The notes under the pieces were generated by a model. The model was not told the DNA's origin. It ran no database searches and worked only from the letters and a program-made list of their open reading frames with translations. This document shows, piece by piece, positions 44,781-52,920 of a DNA stretch of 64,000 nucleotides (positions are counted from its first letter, which is position 1; each line of letters opens with the position of its first letter). The stretch lies in the NCBI GenBank assembly GCA_045531955.1, contig JAZSFC010000031.1, positions 1 to 64,000 of the forward strand. Reading direction: 5' to 3'. Position numbers and translations under genes: made by a program. The stretch is from SIG299 sp045531955 (GTDB lineage Bacteria; Bacillota; Clostridia; Lachnospirales; Lachnospiraceae).

Positions 44781-45308
44781 TCACACACTTAACAGTTTTT
44801 CAATTTGGCAAATAATTTCATAAAAAGACATATTGTCGGTCTGCAGTACCAAGTCTGCAGTAGCTTCATATACCGGTCCCCGGATAGCTAACATGGTTTC
44901 GATTTTGTTTCGCAAATCACCATTTTGAAGAAGCGGTCTGCTGTCACCGGAACCGGATAGCCGTTTCATCAAAGTTTCGGTTTCTGCCTTTAAATAAATA
45001 ACTGTTCCGAGTTCCTTTAAAAGCTCTGCATTCCCCACTTTCATCGGAAGACCGCCACCGGTTGCAATAATATTGCCCTTTGGTCCATCTATCAGTCTGC
45101 GGATGGTCTCCGTTTCCTTTTCCCTGAAATACGGCTCACCTTTTACTTCAAAAAGTTTTGTTATGGACATGCCTTCTTCCTGCTCGATCAGGACATCCGT
45201 ATCCAGGAAATTATATTCCACTGCTTTTGCCGCTTTACGACCTACTGTGCTTTTTCCGCTGCCCATATAACCGATAAGTATAATATTTCTGTTTTTATTG
45301 ATTTTCAT
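44781..45308 (-). CDS. aroK: Shikimate kinase
   Basis: AroK phosphorylates shikimate with ATP. The 175-residue protein has the Walker A loop GYMGSGKSTVGRK, the shikimate-binding Asp in FLDTDVLIE, the FREKE segment, the ATGGG motif and the LID arginine in GDSRPLL. Its start overlaps the end of the yqeG-like gene by 14 bp, indicating coupled translation. Confidence 0.95.
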   Translation of the reverse strand: MKINKNRNIILIGYMGSGKSTVGRKAAKAVEYNFLDTDVLIEQEEGMSITKLFEVKGEPYFREKETETIRRLIDGPKGNIIATGGGLPMKVGNAELLKELGTVIYLKAETETLMKRLSGSGDSRPLLQNGDLRNKIETMLAIRGPVYEATADLVLQTDNMSFYEIICQIEKLLSV

Positions 45309-45807
45309 TCTTCTGCTTCTCTCTTCGGTAAAAATATAGAATCGGTTTTTCCAGATAACGCTTTAATACAATTTGTATTTCTTCGTGTTTATCGATTGGT
45401 TCTACCAGCCAGGATTCGATGCCGGTGCGTTTTGCCCCCCACACATCGGTAAACAACTGGTCACCCACAAACACGGTGCTTTCCCTTGTTGAACCCATTT
45501 TTTCCATAGCACGCTCATAACCACTGCGTCCCGGTTTCCCGGCTTTGAAAATATAGTCCACCTGAATTTTTTCATTGAACATTTTTACCCGCTCTTCCTT
45601 GTTATTGGAAAGCAGGCAAACCCGGAATCCGATGCCCTTCAAACGCTCCATCAGAGAGATTGCACGTTCCGTAGCCGGCTTACCGTGCTCCGTTAAGGTA
45701 TTATCAATATCAAAAATCAATGCACGGATACCCCGCTCATACAATGCTTCATAAGGAATTTCAAATGCAGAGGTACAGGTAACATCCGGATAAAAGGTTT
45801 TTAACAT
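45295..45807 (-). CDS. YqeG-family HAD phosphatase
   Basis: This 170-residue protein belongs to the YqeG HAD-IIIA family. The nucleophile motif FDIDNTLTEHG, the SNNKEER motif II, the lysine in AGKPGRSGY and the VGDQLFTDVWGAKRTG motif IV are present. Relatives include eukaryotic mitochondrial phosphatidylglycerophosphatase; the bacterial substrate is not settled. It is the first gene of the aro-pepP-efp operon. Confidence 0.9.
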   Translation of the reverse strand: MLKTFYPDVTCTSAFEIPYEALYERGIRALIFDIDNTLTEHGKPATERAISLMERLKGIGFRVCLLSNNKEERVKMFNEKIQVDYIFKAGKPGRSGYERAMEKMGSTRESTVFVGDQLFTDVWGAKRTGIESWLVEPIDKHEEIQIVLKRYLEKPILYFYRREKQKNENQ

Positions 45808-45962
45808 AGTATTCTCCTATAACACAAATTTTGACATCCAAACGATGTCATTTGCATAAGCAAAACTGCTATATTAAGTTATTTTAGCACAATCTTTTTC
45901 TTCCTTCAACCACTGTTTTCCGCATTGTTTTCCATTTGTTAAAACTTAAACGATTTTTCTAC

Positions 45963-45991
45963 TTGTACAAATTGAAAAATGCTGTTATAAT
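45963..45991 (+). promoter_or_regulatory. kduD promoter
   Basis: TTGTAC (45963-45968) and consensus TATAAT (45986-45991) are separated by 17 bp. The operator candidate starts 5 nt downstream. Confidence 0.82.
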
Positions 45992-45996
45992 GCCTA

Positions 45997-46010
45997 TGTA
46001 AACACTTACA
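45997..46010. promoter_or_regulatory. Uronate-regulon operator candidate TGTAA-N4-TTACA (kduD copy)
   Basis: TGTAAACACTTACA is the core of a perfect 20-bp palindrome CTATGTAA-N4-TTACATAG (45994-46013). It covers the expected transcription start, the same geometry as at uxaB. Confidence 0.75.
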
Positions 46011-46042
46011 TAGTGGATGAAAATAAAGGAGGCATAATACCC

Positions 46043-46843
46043 ATGGATTATTTAAAACAGTTTTCCCTGGAAGGAAAAATCGCTTTAGTTACCGGTGCTT
46101 CTTACGGTATCGGTTTTGCAATTGCAAGCGCATCCGCTAAGTGCGGTGCTACCATCGTATTCAACGACATCAAGCAGGAGCTTGTTGACAAGGGCTTAGC
46201 CGCTTATGAAGAGCTCGGCATCAAGGCTCACGGTTACGTTTGTGACGTTACTAACGAAGAGCAGGTTACTGCTATGATTGCACAGATTGAAAAGGAAGTT
46301 GGCGTTATCGACATCCTCGTTAACAATGCCGGCATCATTAAGAGAATCCCTATGTGCGAAATGACCGCTGCTGAATTCAGACAGGTTATCGACGTTGACT
46401 TAAATGCTCCTTTCATCATGTCCAAGGCAGTTATCCCTAGCATGATTAAGAAGGGCCACGGTAAGATTATTAACATCTGTTCCATGATGAGCGAACTCGG
46501 CCGTGAAACCGTTTCCGCATATGCAGCAGCTAAGGGTGGCTTAAAGATGCTCACCAAGAACATCTGCTCCGAGTACGGTAAGTACAACATCCAGTGTAAC
46601 GGTATCGGACCTGGTTACATCGCTACTCCTCAGACTGCTCCTCTTCGTGAGATTCAGCCTGACGGTTCCAGACATCCATTTGACCAGTTCATTATCGCTA
46701 AGACTCCTCAGGAACGTTGGGGCGAAGCTGATGACCTTGCAGGTCCTGCAGTATTCCTTGCTTCCGATGCTTCCAACTTTGTAAACGGCCATATCCTTTA
46801 CGTAGACGGCGGTATCTTAGCTTACATCGGCAAGCAGCCGTAA
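46043..46843 (+). CDS. kduD: 2-dehydro-3-deoxy-D-gluconate 5-dehydrogenase (KduD / gluconate 5-dehydrogenase family)
   Basis: This 266-residue short-chain dehydrogenase has the cofactor motif TGASYGIG near residue 18, NNAG near 92, the catalytic Ser (ICSMMSELG) and the YxxxK pair in SAYAAAKGG. KduD and gluconate 5-dehydrogenase (IdnO) are close relatives; the operator shared with uxaB and the importer, and the presence of kduI in the window, favour KduD, which reduces 2,5-diketo-3-deoxygluconate to KDG. ATG 46043 follows AAAGGAGG at 10 bp; an in-frame ATG at 46013 lies on the transcript start and operator and has no ribosome site. Codon choice is biased toward C-ending and AAG codons, as in highly expressed genes. 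It is a single-gene unit. Confidence 0.82.
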   Translation: MDYLKQFSLEGKIALVTGASYGIGFAIASASAKCGATIVFNDIKQELVDKGLAAYEELGIKAHGYVCDVTNEEQVTAMIAQIEKEVGVIDILVNNAGIIKRIPMCEMTAAEFRQVIDVDLNAPFIMSKAVIPSMIKKGHGKIINICSMMSELGRETVSAYAAAKGGLKMLTKNICSEYGKYNIQCNGIGPGYIATPQTAPLREIQPDGSRHPFDQFIIAKTPQERWGEADDLAGPAVFLASDASNFVNGHILYVDGGILAYIGKQP

Positions 46844-46854
46844 GTTAAAAAAAC

Positions 46855-46904
46855 AAATCCTGCGAAGTTCTTTTTTATGGTAATGAACTTCGCAGGATTT
46901 TTTT
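46855..46904 (+). terminator. kduD terminator with a conserved loop sequence
   Basis: A perfect 16-bp stem (46855-46870 with 46885-46900) and a 14-nt loop, then a T-run. The loop and upper stem TTTTATGGTAATGAAC are the same as in the pyrBI terminator. Confidence 0.9.
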
Positions 46905-46930
46905 ATGTGCGTTATATAATTCTCGATAAT

Positions 46931-48052
46931 TTAACTTTTCTTCAATTCTTTTTCCACACACTCCAGTGCCACTTCAATCACCTGGTGCATGTCGAAATAC
47001 TTATACATTCCCAATCTTCCGCCAAAAATCACCTTATCCTGCTTATCTGCCAGTTCTTTATACTTGGCAAACAGTGCGTTGTTCTTTTCGTCGTTCATTG
47101 GATAATAAGGCTCGTCACCCTTTTTCCATGTAGCAGGATACTCACGGGTAATTACGGTCTTTGGATTGTAGTTGCCGTTCTGGCAACCAAACTCAAAGTG
47201 CTTATGCTCGATAATTCTGGTATATGGTACTTCATATTCGGTATAGTTGACCACTGCATTGCCCTGGTAGTTTTCTTCGTCCAGCTCCTCTGTTTCAAAC
47301 CGCAGACTGCGGTATTCCAGTTCCCCGAAGCAATAATCAAAGTATTCATCAATCATACCGGTGAAAACCACCTTTTCTGCCTGGGCAAGCAGTTCCTCTT
47401 TACTTGCAAAGAAATCCGTATTTAACCGCACTTCCACGCCTTCCAGCATGTTGGAAATCAGCTTTGTGTAGCCGCCCACCGGAATTCCCTGATATAAATC
47501 ATTAAAATAATTGTTATCATAGACAAAGCGGACCGGCAGACGCTTAATAATAAAGCTTGGAAGTTCAGTGGCTCTTCTGCCCCACTGCTTCTCGGTATAG
47601 CCCTTCACCAGCTTCTCGTAAATGTCACGGCCAACTAAGCTTATGCCCTGCTCTTCCAGATTCTTCGGCTCGGTGATGCCTGCTTCTTTTTTCTGTGCTT
47701 CAATCTTTTCTTTTGCCTGGGCAGGAGTCTTTACTTCCGGCCACATCTTGCTGAAGGTGTTCATGTTAAACGGCAGGTTATAAAGCTCGTCCTTGTACCG
47801 TGCTACCGGAGAATTGGTATAGCGGTTAAATTCAGCAAACTGCTGCACATACTCCCATACCTTTTTGTTGGAGGTATGGAAAATGTGGGCGCCGTACTTA
47901 TGCACGTTAATACCGTCTACTTCCTCGGTGTAAATATTTCCGGCAATTTGCGGGCGCTTGTCAATCACCAGCACCTTCTTGCCTGCCTTATGGGCCTCAT
48001 GGGCAAATACAGCACCGAATAAACCGGCACCGACAACTAAATAATCATACAT
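46931..48052 (-). CDS. glf: UDP-galactopyranose mutase
   Basis: Glf is a flavoenzyme that interconverts UDP-galactopyranose and UDP-galactofuranose, the precursor of furanose-containing surface glycans. The 373-residue protein starts MYDYLVVGAGLFGAVFAHEA (FAD dinucleotide site), followed by KYGAHIFHTSNKKVWEYV and EKQWGRRATELP, typical of the family. ATG 48052 is chosen for its AGGAG site; a longer frame starts 9 codons earlier. It is 45 bp after mnmA and may be co-transcribed; no other glycan genes are adjacent. Confidence 0.95.
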   Translation of the reverse strand: MYDYLVVGAGLFGAVFAHEAHKAGKKVLVIDKRPQIAGNIYTEEVDGINVHKYGAHIFHTSNKKVWEYVQQFAEFNRYTNSPVARYKDELYNLPFNMNTFSKMWPEVKTPAQAKEKIEAQKKEAGITEPKNLEEQGISLVGRDIYEKLVKGYTEKQWGRRATELPSFIIKRLPVRFVYDNNYFNDLYQGIPVGGYTKLISNMLEGVEVRLNTDFFASKEELLAQAEKVVFTGMIDEYFDYCFGELEYRSLRFETEELDEENYQGNAVVNYTEYEVPYTRIIEHKHFEFGCQNGNYNPKTVITREYPATWKKGDEPYYPMNDEKNNALFAKYKELADKQDKVIFGGRLGMYKYFDMHQVIEVALECVEKELKKS

Positions 48053-48097
48053 AATTTTTCTCCTAATATCGTAAACCACAATCTAATATTACTTATA

Positions 48098-49177
48098 CTA
48101 CTCTGCCCCGACAATGGTTCCGCCGCCAACCACGATGTCACCGTCATACAGTACTACTGCCTGTCCCGGCGTAATGGCACGCTGCGGCTCTTCAAAGGTT
48201 ACTTTCATTTTATCTTCACCAACCAATTCAATGACTGCCTTGGCACCTTTATGGTTATAGCGGATTTTAGCCATAACTTCCATCGGTTCTGTTATAGTTT
48301 CGATGGACATAAAGTTTAACCGGTCTGCATAGAGCACCTTGGAAAACAGTTCATCATTAGATGCCAGCACCACTTCGTTTGTTTCCGGACGGATTTCCTT
48401 TACAAACATACGGGAGCCAAGAGCAATACCCAGGCCTTTCCGCTGGCCAACCGTATAATGGATAATACCCTGATGCGGTCCGAGAACTTCTCCGGCAGTA
48501 TTTACAAAGTTACCTTTCGGAAACGTTCTACCGGTGTAGTCTTCTATAAATCCTGCATAATCGTCATCCGGCACAAAGCAGATTTCCATGCTGTCCGGCT
48601 TATTTGCCACCAAAAGACCGATTTTTTCGGCAATGGCACGGATTTCATCTTTAGAATAAGCTCCTACCGGCATCATGGTATGTTTTAACTGTTCCTGTGT
48701 TAAATTATACAGGGCATATGTTTGATCCTTTGCATCCGTAATGGATTTTTGCAATGCAAAGCGTCCGTTCGGAAGCTCCACAATTCTGGAATAATGCCCG
48801 GTGGCAATGCCGTCTGCACCAATTTCCCTTGCCCGGTGATACAAGGATTCCCACTTCACATAACGATTGCAGGCAATACAAGGGTTCGGTGTTCTGCCCG
48901 CTTCATACTCTTTTACAAAATAATCAATAACCGCGGTCTTAAACTCCGAGCGGAAGTTCATTACATAGTAAGGGATATCCAGCATCTGTGCTACACGTCT
49001 GGCGTCCTCCACCGCAGAAAGTCCGCAGCAACCACCGTTTTCTTCCTGGGTTTCATTATCCTCTTCCTGCCAGATTTGCATGGTTACACCGATCACCTCG
49101 TGACCGGCCTCTTTTAAAAGATATGCCGCCACGGAAGAATCCACACCGCCGGAAAGTCCGACTACAATTTTAGCCAT
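48098..49177 (-). CDS. mnmA: tRNA-specific 2-thiouridylase MnmA
   Basis: MnmA thiolates U34 of tRNA for Lys, Glu and Gln. The 359-residue protein has the PP-loop GLSGGVDSSVAAYLL, the catalytic cysteines in PNPCIACNRYVKW and MEICFVPDDDY, and the C-terminal barrel. It follows iscS and iscU, and the cysteine desulfurase there is a natural sulfur donor for the reaction. Confidence 0.96.
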   Translation of the reverse strand: MAKIVVGLSGGVDSSVAAYLLKEAGHEVIGVTMQIWQEEDNETQEENGGCCGLSAVEDARRVAQMLDIPYYVMNFRSEFKTAVIDYFVKEYEAGRTPNPCIACNRYVKWESLYHRAREIGADGIATGHYSRIVELPNGRFALQKSITDAKDQTYALYNLTQEQLKHTMMPVGAYSKDEIRAIAEKIGLLVANKPDSMEICFVPDDDYAGFIEDYTGRTFPKGNFVNTAGEVLGPHQGIIHYTVGQRKGLGIALGSRMFVKEIRPETNEVVLASNDELFSKVLYADRLNFMSIETITEPMEVMAKIRYNHKGAKAVIELVGEDKMKVTFEEPQRAITPGQAVVLYDGDIVVGGGTIVGAE

Positions 49178-49217
49178 AACAGCTTGTCCTTTCTATCTGC
49201 CGACTTCTCACAGTCTA

Positions 49218-49661
49218 CTAATACTCTTCTGCTTCTTCCTCTTCATCCTCATGGATATCACTCTTTGGCTTTTCTAAGCCTTCGATTTTAATGCCATGCT
49301 TTTCTGCGTAGTCCCAAAGAGCTGCGTGAATAGCTTCTTCCGCAAGCAGGGAGCAGTGTACCTTTACCGGTGGCAGACCGTCCAGGGCCTCCATAACTGC
49401 CTTGTTAGTTACCTGCAATGCCTCATAAATAGACTTACCCTTAACAAGCTCGGTTGCCATACTGCTGGTTGCTACAGCCGCACCGCAGCCAAAGGTCTTA
49501 AACTTAACATCCTGGATAATCTGATTGTCATCGATATCCAGATAAATTCTCATAATATCGCCGCACTTGGCGTTACCAACAGTACCTACACCGCTGGCGT
49601 TCTCAATTTCGCCTACATTTCTCGGATTTGTAAAATGATCCATTACCTTTTCTGTATACAT
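49218..49661 (-). CDS. iscU: Iron-sulfur cluster scaffold IscU/NifU N-domain
   Basis: The 147-residue scaffold assembles iron-sulfur clusters. The three cluster cysteines are visible in NAKCGDIM, FGCGAAVA and VHCSLLAEE. The C-terminus is an acidic tail (DIHEDEEEEAEEY). It lies 24 bp after iscS in the iscR-iscS-iscU-mnmA order, the NifU/NifS-like arrangement common in Clostridia. Confidence 0.95.
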   Translation of the reverse strand: MYTEKVMDHFTNPRNVGEIENASGVGTVGNAKCGDIMRIYLDIDDNQIIQDVKFKTFGCGAAVATSSMATELVKGKSIYEALQVTNKAVMEALDGLPPVKVHCSLLAEEAIHAALWDYAEKHGIKIEGLEKPKSDIHEDEEEEAEEY

Positions 49662-49685
49662 CGTGTTCTTTCTCCTTCTAATGGT

Positions 49686-50879
49686 TTATTTATTCTTGTT
49701 CATCTTCTTTACAAAATCTTCGTAAAGAGGAGACATATTTCTTAAATTCTGTACGATTGCCTTTAACTGGTCGATGGTGAAATCGATTTCTTCCTTAGTG
49801 GTTTCCTCGGATAAGGTAAGACGAAGGGAACCATGGGCAATTTCGTGAGGAAGACCGATGGCAAGCAGTACATGGGACGGGTCTAAGGAACCGGAAGTAC
49901 ATGCGGAACCGCTGGATGCACAAATGCCCTTCATATCAAGCATAATCAGTAAGGATTCACCCTCAATAAACTGGAAGCTGAAGTTTGCATTGTTCGGCAG
50001 ACGAAGGGTTCTGTGTCCGTTTAAGCGCACATAAGGAATTTCCGCCAACACGCGGTCAATCAGATAATCGCGAAGCTTGGTTTCCTTTTTGATTTTTTCG
50101 TCCATGCCTGCTACAGCCAGCTCTACCGCCTTTCCGAAGCCTACAATACCCGGAACATTTTCAGTACCGGCACGGCGCTTTCTTTCCTGTCCGCCGCCAT
50201 GGATTAAGGAACGAAGCTTTAATCCCTTTTTGATATATAAGAAGCCGATACCTTTCGGACCGTTTAACTTATGGCCGCTGGCACTTAACATATCGATATT
50301 TTCTGCCGCAACGTCGATTGGCAGCTGACCGAATGCCTGTACTGCGTCGGTATGGAACAGCACACCGTGCTCTTTGGCAATCTGTCCGATTTCCTTGATT
50401 GGCTGCAAGGTACCGATTTCGTTGTTGGCGTACATCACGGAAATCAGGATGGTGGTTGGTTTGATAGCCTTCTTTAACTGCTCTAAATTCACTACACCGT
50501 TTTCATCCACATCCAGATAAGTTACTTCACAGCCGTTCTTTTCTAAGTACTCACAAGTGTGTAAAATAGCATGATGCTCAATCTTTGTGGTGATGATATG
50601 GTTACCCTTGTCCTTGTAAGCCTCTGCCGCTGCCTTTAATGCCCAGTTGTCCGCCTCGGAACCGCCGGCGGTAAAGTAAATGTCCTGGGTTGGCGCATTT
50701 AATGCCTTGGCAATCTGCTCTCTGGCTATTGTTACTGCTTCTTTATTTTGGGATGCAAATCCATACACGCTGGATGGATTGCCAAACTGCTCGGTAAAAT
50801 ACGGAAGCATTGCCTCTACAACTTCCGGTTTTGTTTTTGTTGTTGCCGCATTATCTAAATAGATAATCTTCTTATTCAT
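49686..50879 (-). CDS. iscS: Cysteine desulfurase
   Basis: The 397-residue PLP enzyme removes sulfur from cysteine for clusters and tRNA thiolation. The start YLDNAATTKTKPEV, the PLP lysine in SASGHKLNGPKG, the nearby HTDAVQAFG and the catalytic Cys loop SSGSACTSGSLDPSHVL are present. It is positioned right after the Rrf2 regulator. Confidence 0.96.
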   Translation of the reverse strand: MNKKIIYLDNAATTKTKPEVVEAMLPYFTEQFGNPSSVYGFASQNKEAVTIAREQIAKALNAPTQDIYFTAGGSEADNWALKAAAEAYKDKGNHIITTKIEHHAILHTCEYLEKNGCEVTYLDVDENGVVNLEQLKKAIKPTTILISVMYANNEIGTLQPIKEIGQIAKEHGVLFHTDAVQAFGQLPIDVAAENIDMLSASGHKLNGPKGIGFLYIKKGLKLRSLIHGGGQERKRRAGTENVPGIVGFGKAVELAVAGMDEKIKKETKLRDYLIDRVLAEIPYVRLNGHRTLRLPNNANFSFQFIEGESLLIMLDMKGICASSGSACTSGSLDPSHVLLAIGLPHEIAHGSLRLTLSEETTKEEIDFTIDQLKAIVQNLRNMSPLYEDFVKKMNKNK

Positions 50880-50901
50880 AACTATATACCTCCCTTTATG
50901 T

Positions 50902-51360
50902 CTAGCAACCCGGTTCTACCTTGATTGCATCACTTTTTACTTTTTCGCTCTCTTCCAAAAGCTCGGACAGAAACATGTTATTTACCGTATCATTGATACT
51001 ATCATTAATACGCTTCCACACATATTTGGTGACGCAGAAGTTGGAAGCGGAACACTCGGTTTCTCCTTCGCCGTCTACGGCGGAACAGTCCACCGGACTT
51101 AAACTGCCTTCCAAAGCACGAAGAATTTCTCCTACGGATATTTCTTCCGGTGCCTTTGCCAGAGCGTAACCGCCCTGTGCGCCTCTGGTGCTTTGCACAA
51201 TGCCTGCTTTTTTCAGTTTTGCTACTAACTGTTCCAAGTAGCTGATGGAAATATTTTGACGTTCTGCCACATCGCTTAAAGATACCGGCTCTGTTTTTGC
51301 ATACATGGCCAGATCAATCACTGCACGCAGACCGTAACGTCCTTTAGTTGTAAGTTTCAA
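50902..51360 (-). CDS. Rrf2-family regulator, IscR-like
   Basis: The 152-residue protein has the Rrf2 winged helix (MKLTTKGRYGLRAVIDLA; recognition part NISISYLEQLVAKLKKAG; wing STRGAQGGY) and three cysteines near residues 92-107 (DCSAVDGEGETEC, NFC) in the spacing of cluster-binding IscR-type repressors. It heads the isc-mnmA cluster and is likely its cluster-sensing regulator. The start is TTG 51360, since GGAGG lies 9 bp upstream; a first TTG at 51369 would overlap the ribosome site. Two direct repeats lie in its promoter region. Confidence 0.9.
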   Translation of the reverse strand: MKLTTKGRYGLRAVIDLAMYAKTEPVSLSDVAERQNISISYLEQLVAKLKKAGIVQSTRGAQGGYALAKAPEEISVGEILRALEGSLSPVDCSAVDGEGETECSASNFCVTKYVWKRINDSINDTVNNMFLSELLEESEKVKSDAIKVEPGC

Positions 51361-51384
51361 AAGAATCAATCCTCCTTTATTATA

Positions 51385-51427
51385 TCCGAGTAATTTAATT
51401 CCGACTTTTTTATTTCCTAGTAATTTA
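51385..51427. promoter_or_regulatory. Two 13-bp direct repeats, candidate IscR-like operators
   Basis: TCCGAGTAATTTA (51385-51397) and TCCTAGTAATTTA (51415-51427) differ in one base and are spaced by 30 bp, three helical turns, so a repressor would contact one face of the DNA. The distal repeat covers the expected start of the 51438-51466 promoter. Confidence 0.65.
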
Positions 51428-51437
51428 CTGCGATTTG

Positions 51438-51466
51438 ATTTTACTATAGATTTCCTATTCTGTCAA
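51438..51466 (-). promoter_or_regulatory. isc operon promoter
   Basis: TTGACA (51466-51461) and TAAAAT (51443-51438) are 17 bp apart on the minus strand. A second TATAAT at 51384-51379 lacks a good -35 box. Confidence 0.75.
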
Positions 51467-51578
51467 CCCTATCATTAAACATTTGTTAATTTTTTATCAA
51501 ATGTTTTTCTTCTATTTTTTTTATTACGCTCATACCATGTGATAACTGCAGTTTTCCTGTCCTAAAAACGGAGGTTTT

Positions 51579-52868
51579 ATGTTAAAAAGTACACTCGCCA
51601 AAGGCACCATTATTCTCACCGCCGCAGGCTTTCTAAGCCGAATCTTAGGCTTTTTTTACCGCATCTGGCTCTCCGAGCACTTAGGCAGCGAGCTGCTAGG
51701 TATCTATCAGATGATTTTTCCCATTTCCGGCGTCTGCTATACCATTTATGCTTCCGGAATTCAAACTGCCATTTCAAAAATCACTGCCGAGCGGAAAGCT
51801 TCCGTCTCTGTGTTTTTTCATGGACTATGCATTTCCCTGTTTTTGTCCCTGGTGCTCTCCTTCCTTCTTTACGAAGGGGCCCCTTTTCTTGCCACACATT
51901 TTCTGTTTGAAGAGCGTACCATACGACCTCTGCAGATTTTAAGCTTTATGTTTCCTTTCGGCGCTGTTACCGCCTGTTGTAACGGATACAATTACGGAAA
52001 AAGCAATTCCCGTGGGCCGGCCGTATCTCAGCTGACAGAGCAGGTTATCCGCATTGCCTGTGCGTATTTTATTGTATTTACCTTTCATGGTTTAAACTTT
52101 TCCTGTGAACTGGCGGTGCTGGTATTGGTGATTGGTGAAATTGCCTCCGCCATGATTAGCATCTACTCCCTAATTTTCTCCGAATGCAAACATAAAAAGC
52201 TGACCGCGAAAGCAATACATAAGAGCGGATTAACAGAAATTTCCCTGTTGGCATTACCCCTGACCTTTCACCGTCTGATTATCAACCTGCTCCACAGCTT
52301 TGAAGCTACCCTGGTGCCGTTAACCCTGCAACAGTCCGGTATGAGCAAGGCTGTGGCCCTGAGTCAATACGGTATCTTAAACGGTATGGCATTTCCGTTT
52401 ATTTTCTTTCCTACCGCCCTCACCGGTTCCCTGGCCGTACTGCTGCTTCCGGTGGTTTCCAAAGCAAATAAGGAGGAACATACGGACTATCTTCATAAAG
52501 TCATCCGCCTGTCCTTAGGATTTAGCGGTGGCCTCGGCTTCGCCTGCACCTTCTTTTTCCTGCTTACCGGAGATTTCCTCGGAAACCTGGTATTCCATGA
52601 ACCGCAGGCCGGAGCTTATATCCGTATTCTTGCATGGTTATGCCCGTTTATGTACCTATCTTCCACGCTGGGAAGCATTTTAAACGGTCTCGGAAAGGTA
52701 TACCAGACCTTTATTATCTCCGTGCTCTCCTTATGCATCAAAATCGGCTGTCTGATGCTGTTTGTTCCAAGGTACGGAATGCCGGCGTATTTTGCCACAT
52801 TGTTAATCAGCCAGGGATTTACTACCGTGGCGGAGGCGGTGGTGCTTGGCAAAACTACCGGGAAATAG
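51579..52868 (+). CDS. SpoVB/MurJ-like polysaccharide flippase (MATE/MVF superfamily)
   Basis: The 429-residue membrane protein has about 12 hydrophobic helices and the N-terminal family pattern GTIILTAAGFLSRILGFFYRIWL of the stage V sporulation protein B/polysaccharide transporter group, which flip lipid-linked glycans. It is shorter than the usual ~520-residue SpoVB. It is alone on the plus strand, divergent from the isc cluster and convergent with fbp, so context does not fix a substrate. Confidence 0.85.
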   Translation: MLKSTLAKGTIILTAAGFLSRILGFFYRIWLSEHLGSELLGIYQMIFPISGVCYTIYASGIQTAISKITAERKASVSVFFHGLCISLFLSLVLSFLLYEGAPFLATHFLFEERTIRPLQILSFMFPFGAVTACCNGYNYGKSNSRGPAVSQLTEQVIRIACAYFIVFTFHGLNFSCELAVLVLVIGEIASAMISIYSLIFSECKHKKLTAKAIHKSGLTEISLLALPLTFHRLIINLLHSFEATLVPLTLQQSGMSKAVALSQYGILNGMAFPFIFFPTALTGSLAVLLLPVVSKANKEEHTDYLHKVIRLSLGFSGGLGFACTFFFLLTGDFLGNLVFHEPQAGAYIRILAWLCPFMYLSSTLGSILNGLGKVYQTFIISVLSLCIKIGCLMLFVPRYGMPAYFATLLISQGFTTVAEAVVLGKTTGK

Positions 52869-52870
52869 GA

Positions 52871-52913
52871 AAAAGCCCTGAAACAATTTCATGTGCATTG
52901 TTTCAAGGCTTTT
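52871..52913. terminator. Bidirectional terminator between the flippase and fbp genes
   Basis: AAAAGCC and GAAACAAT (52871-52887) pair with ATTGTTTC and GGCTTTT (52897-52913) around a 9-nt loop, with a 2-nt internal mismatch and a T-run. Confidence 0.85.
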
Positions 52914-52920
52914 TTTATTC

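Noticed and set aside
46013..46043. Upstream ATG for kduD
   Set aside because: It falls on the predicted transcription start and operator and lacks a ribosome site; AAAGGAGG fits ATG 46043.
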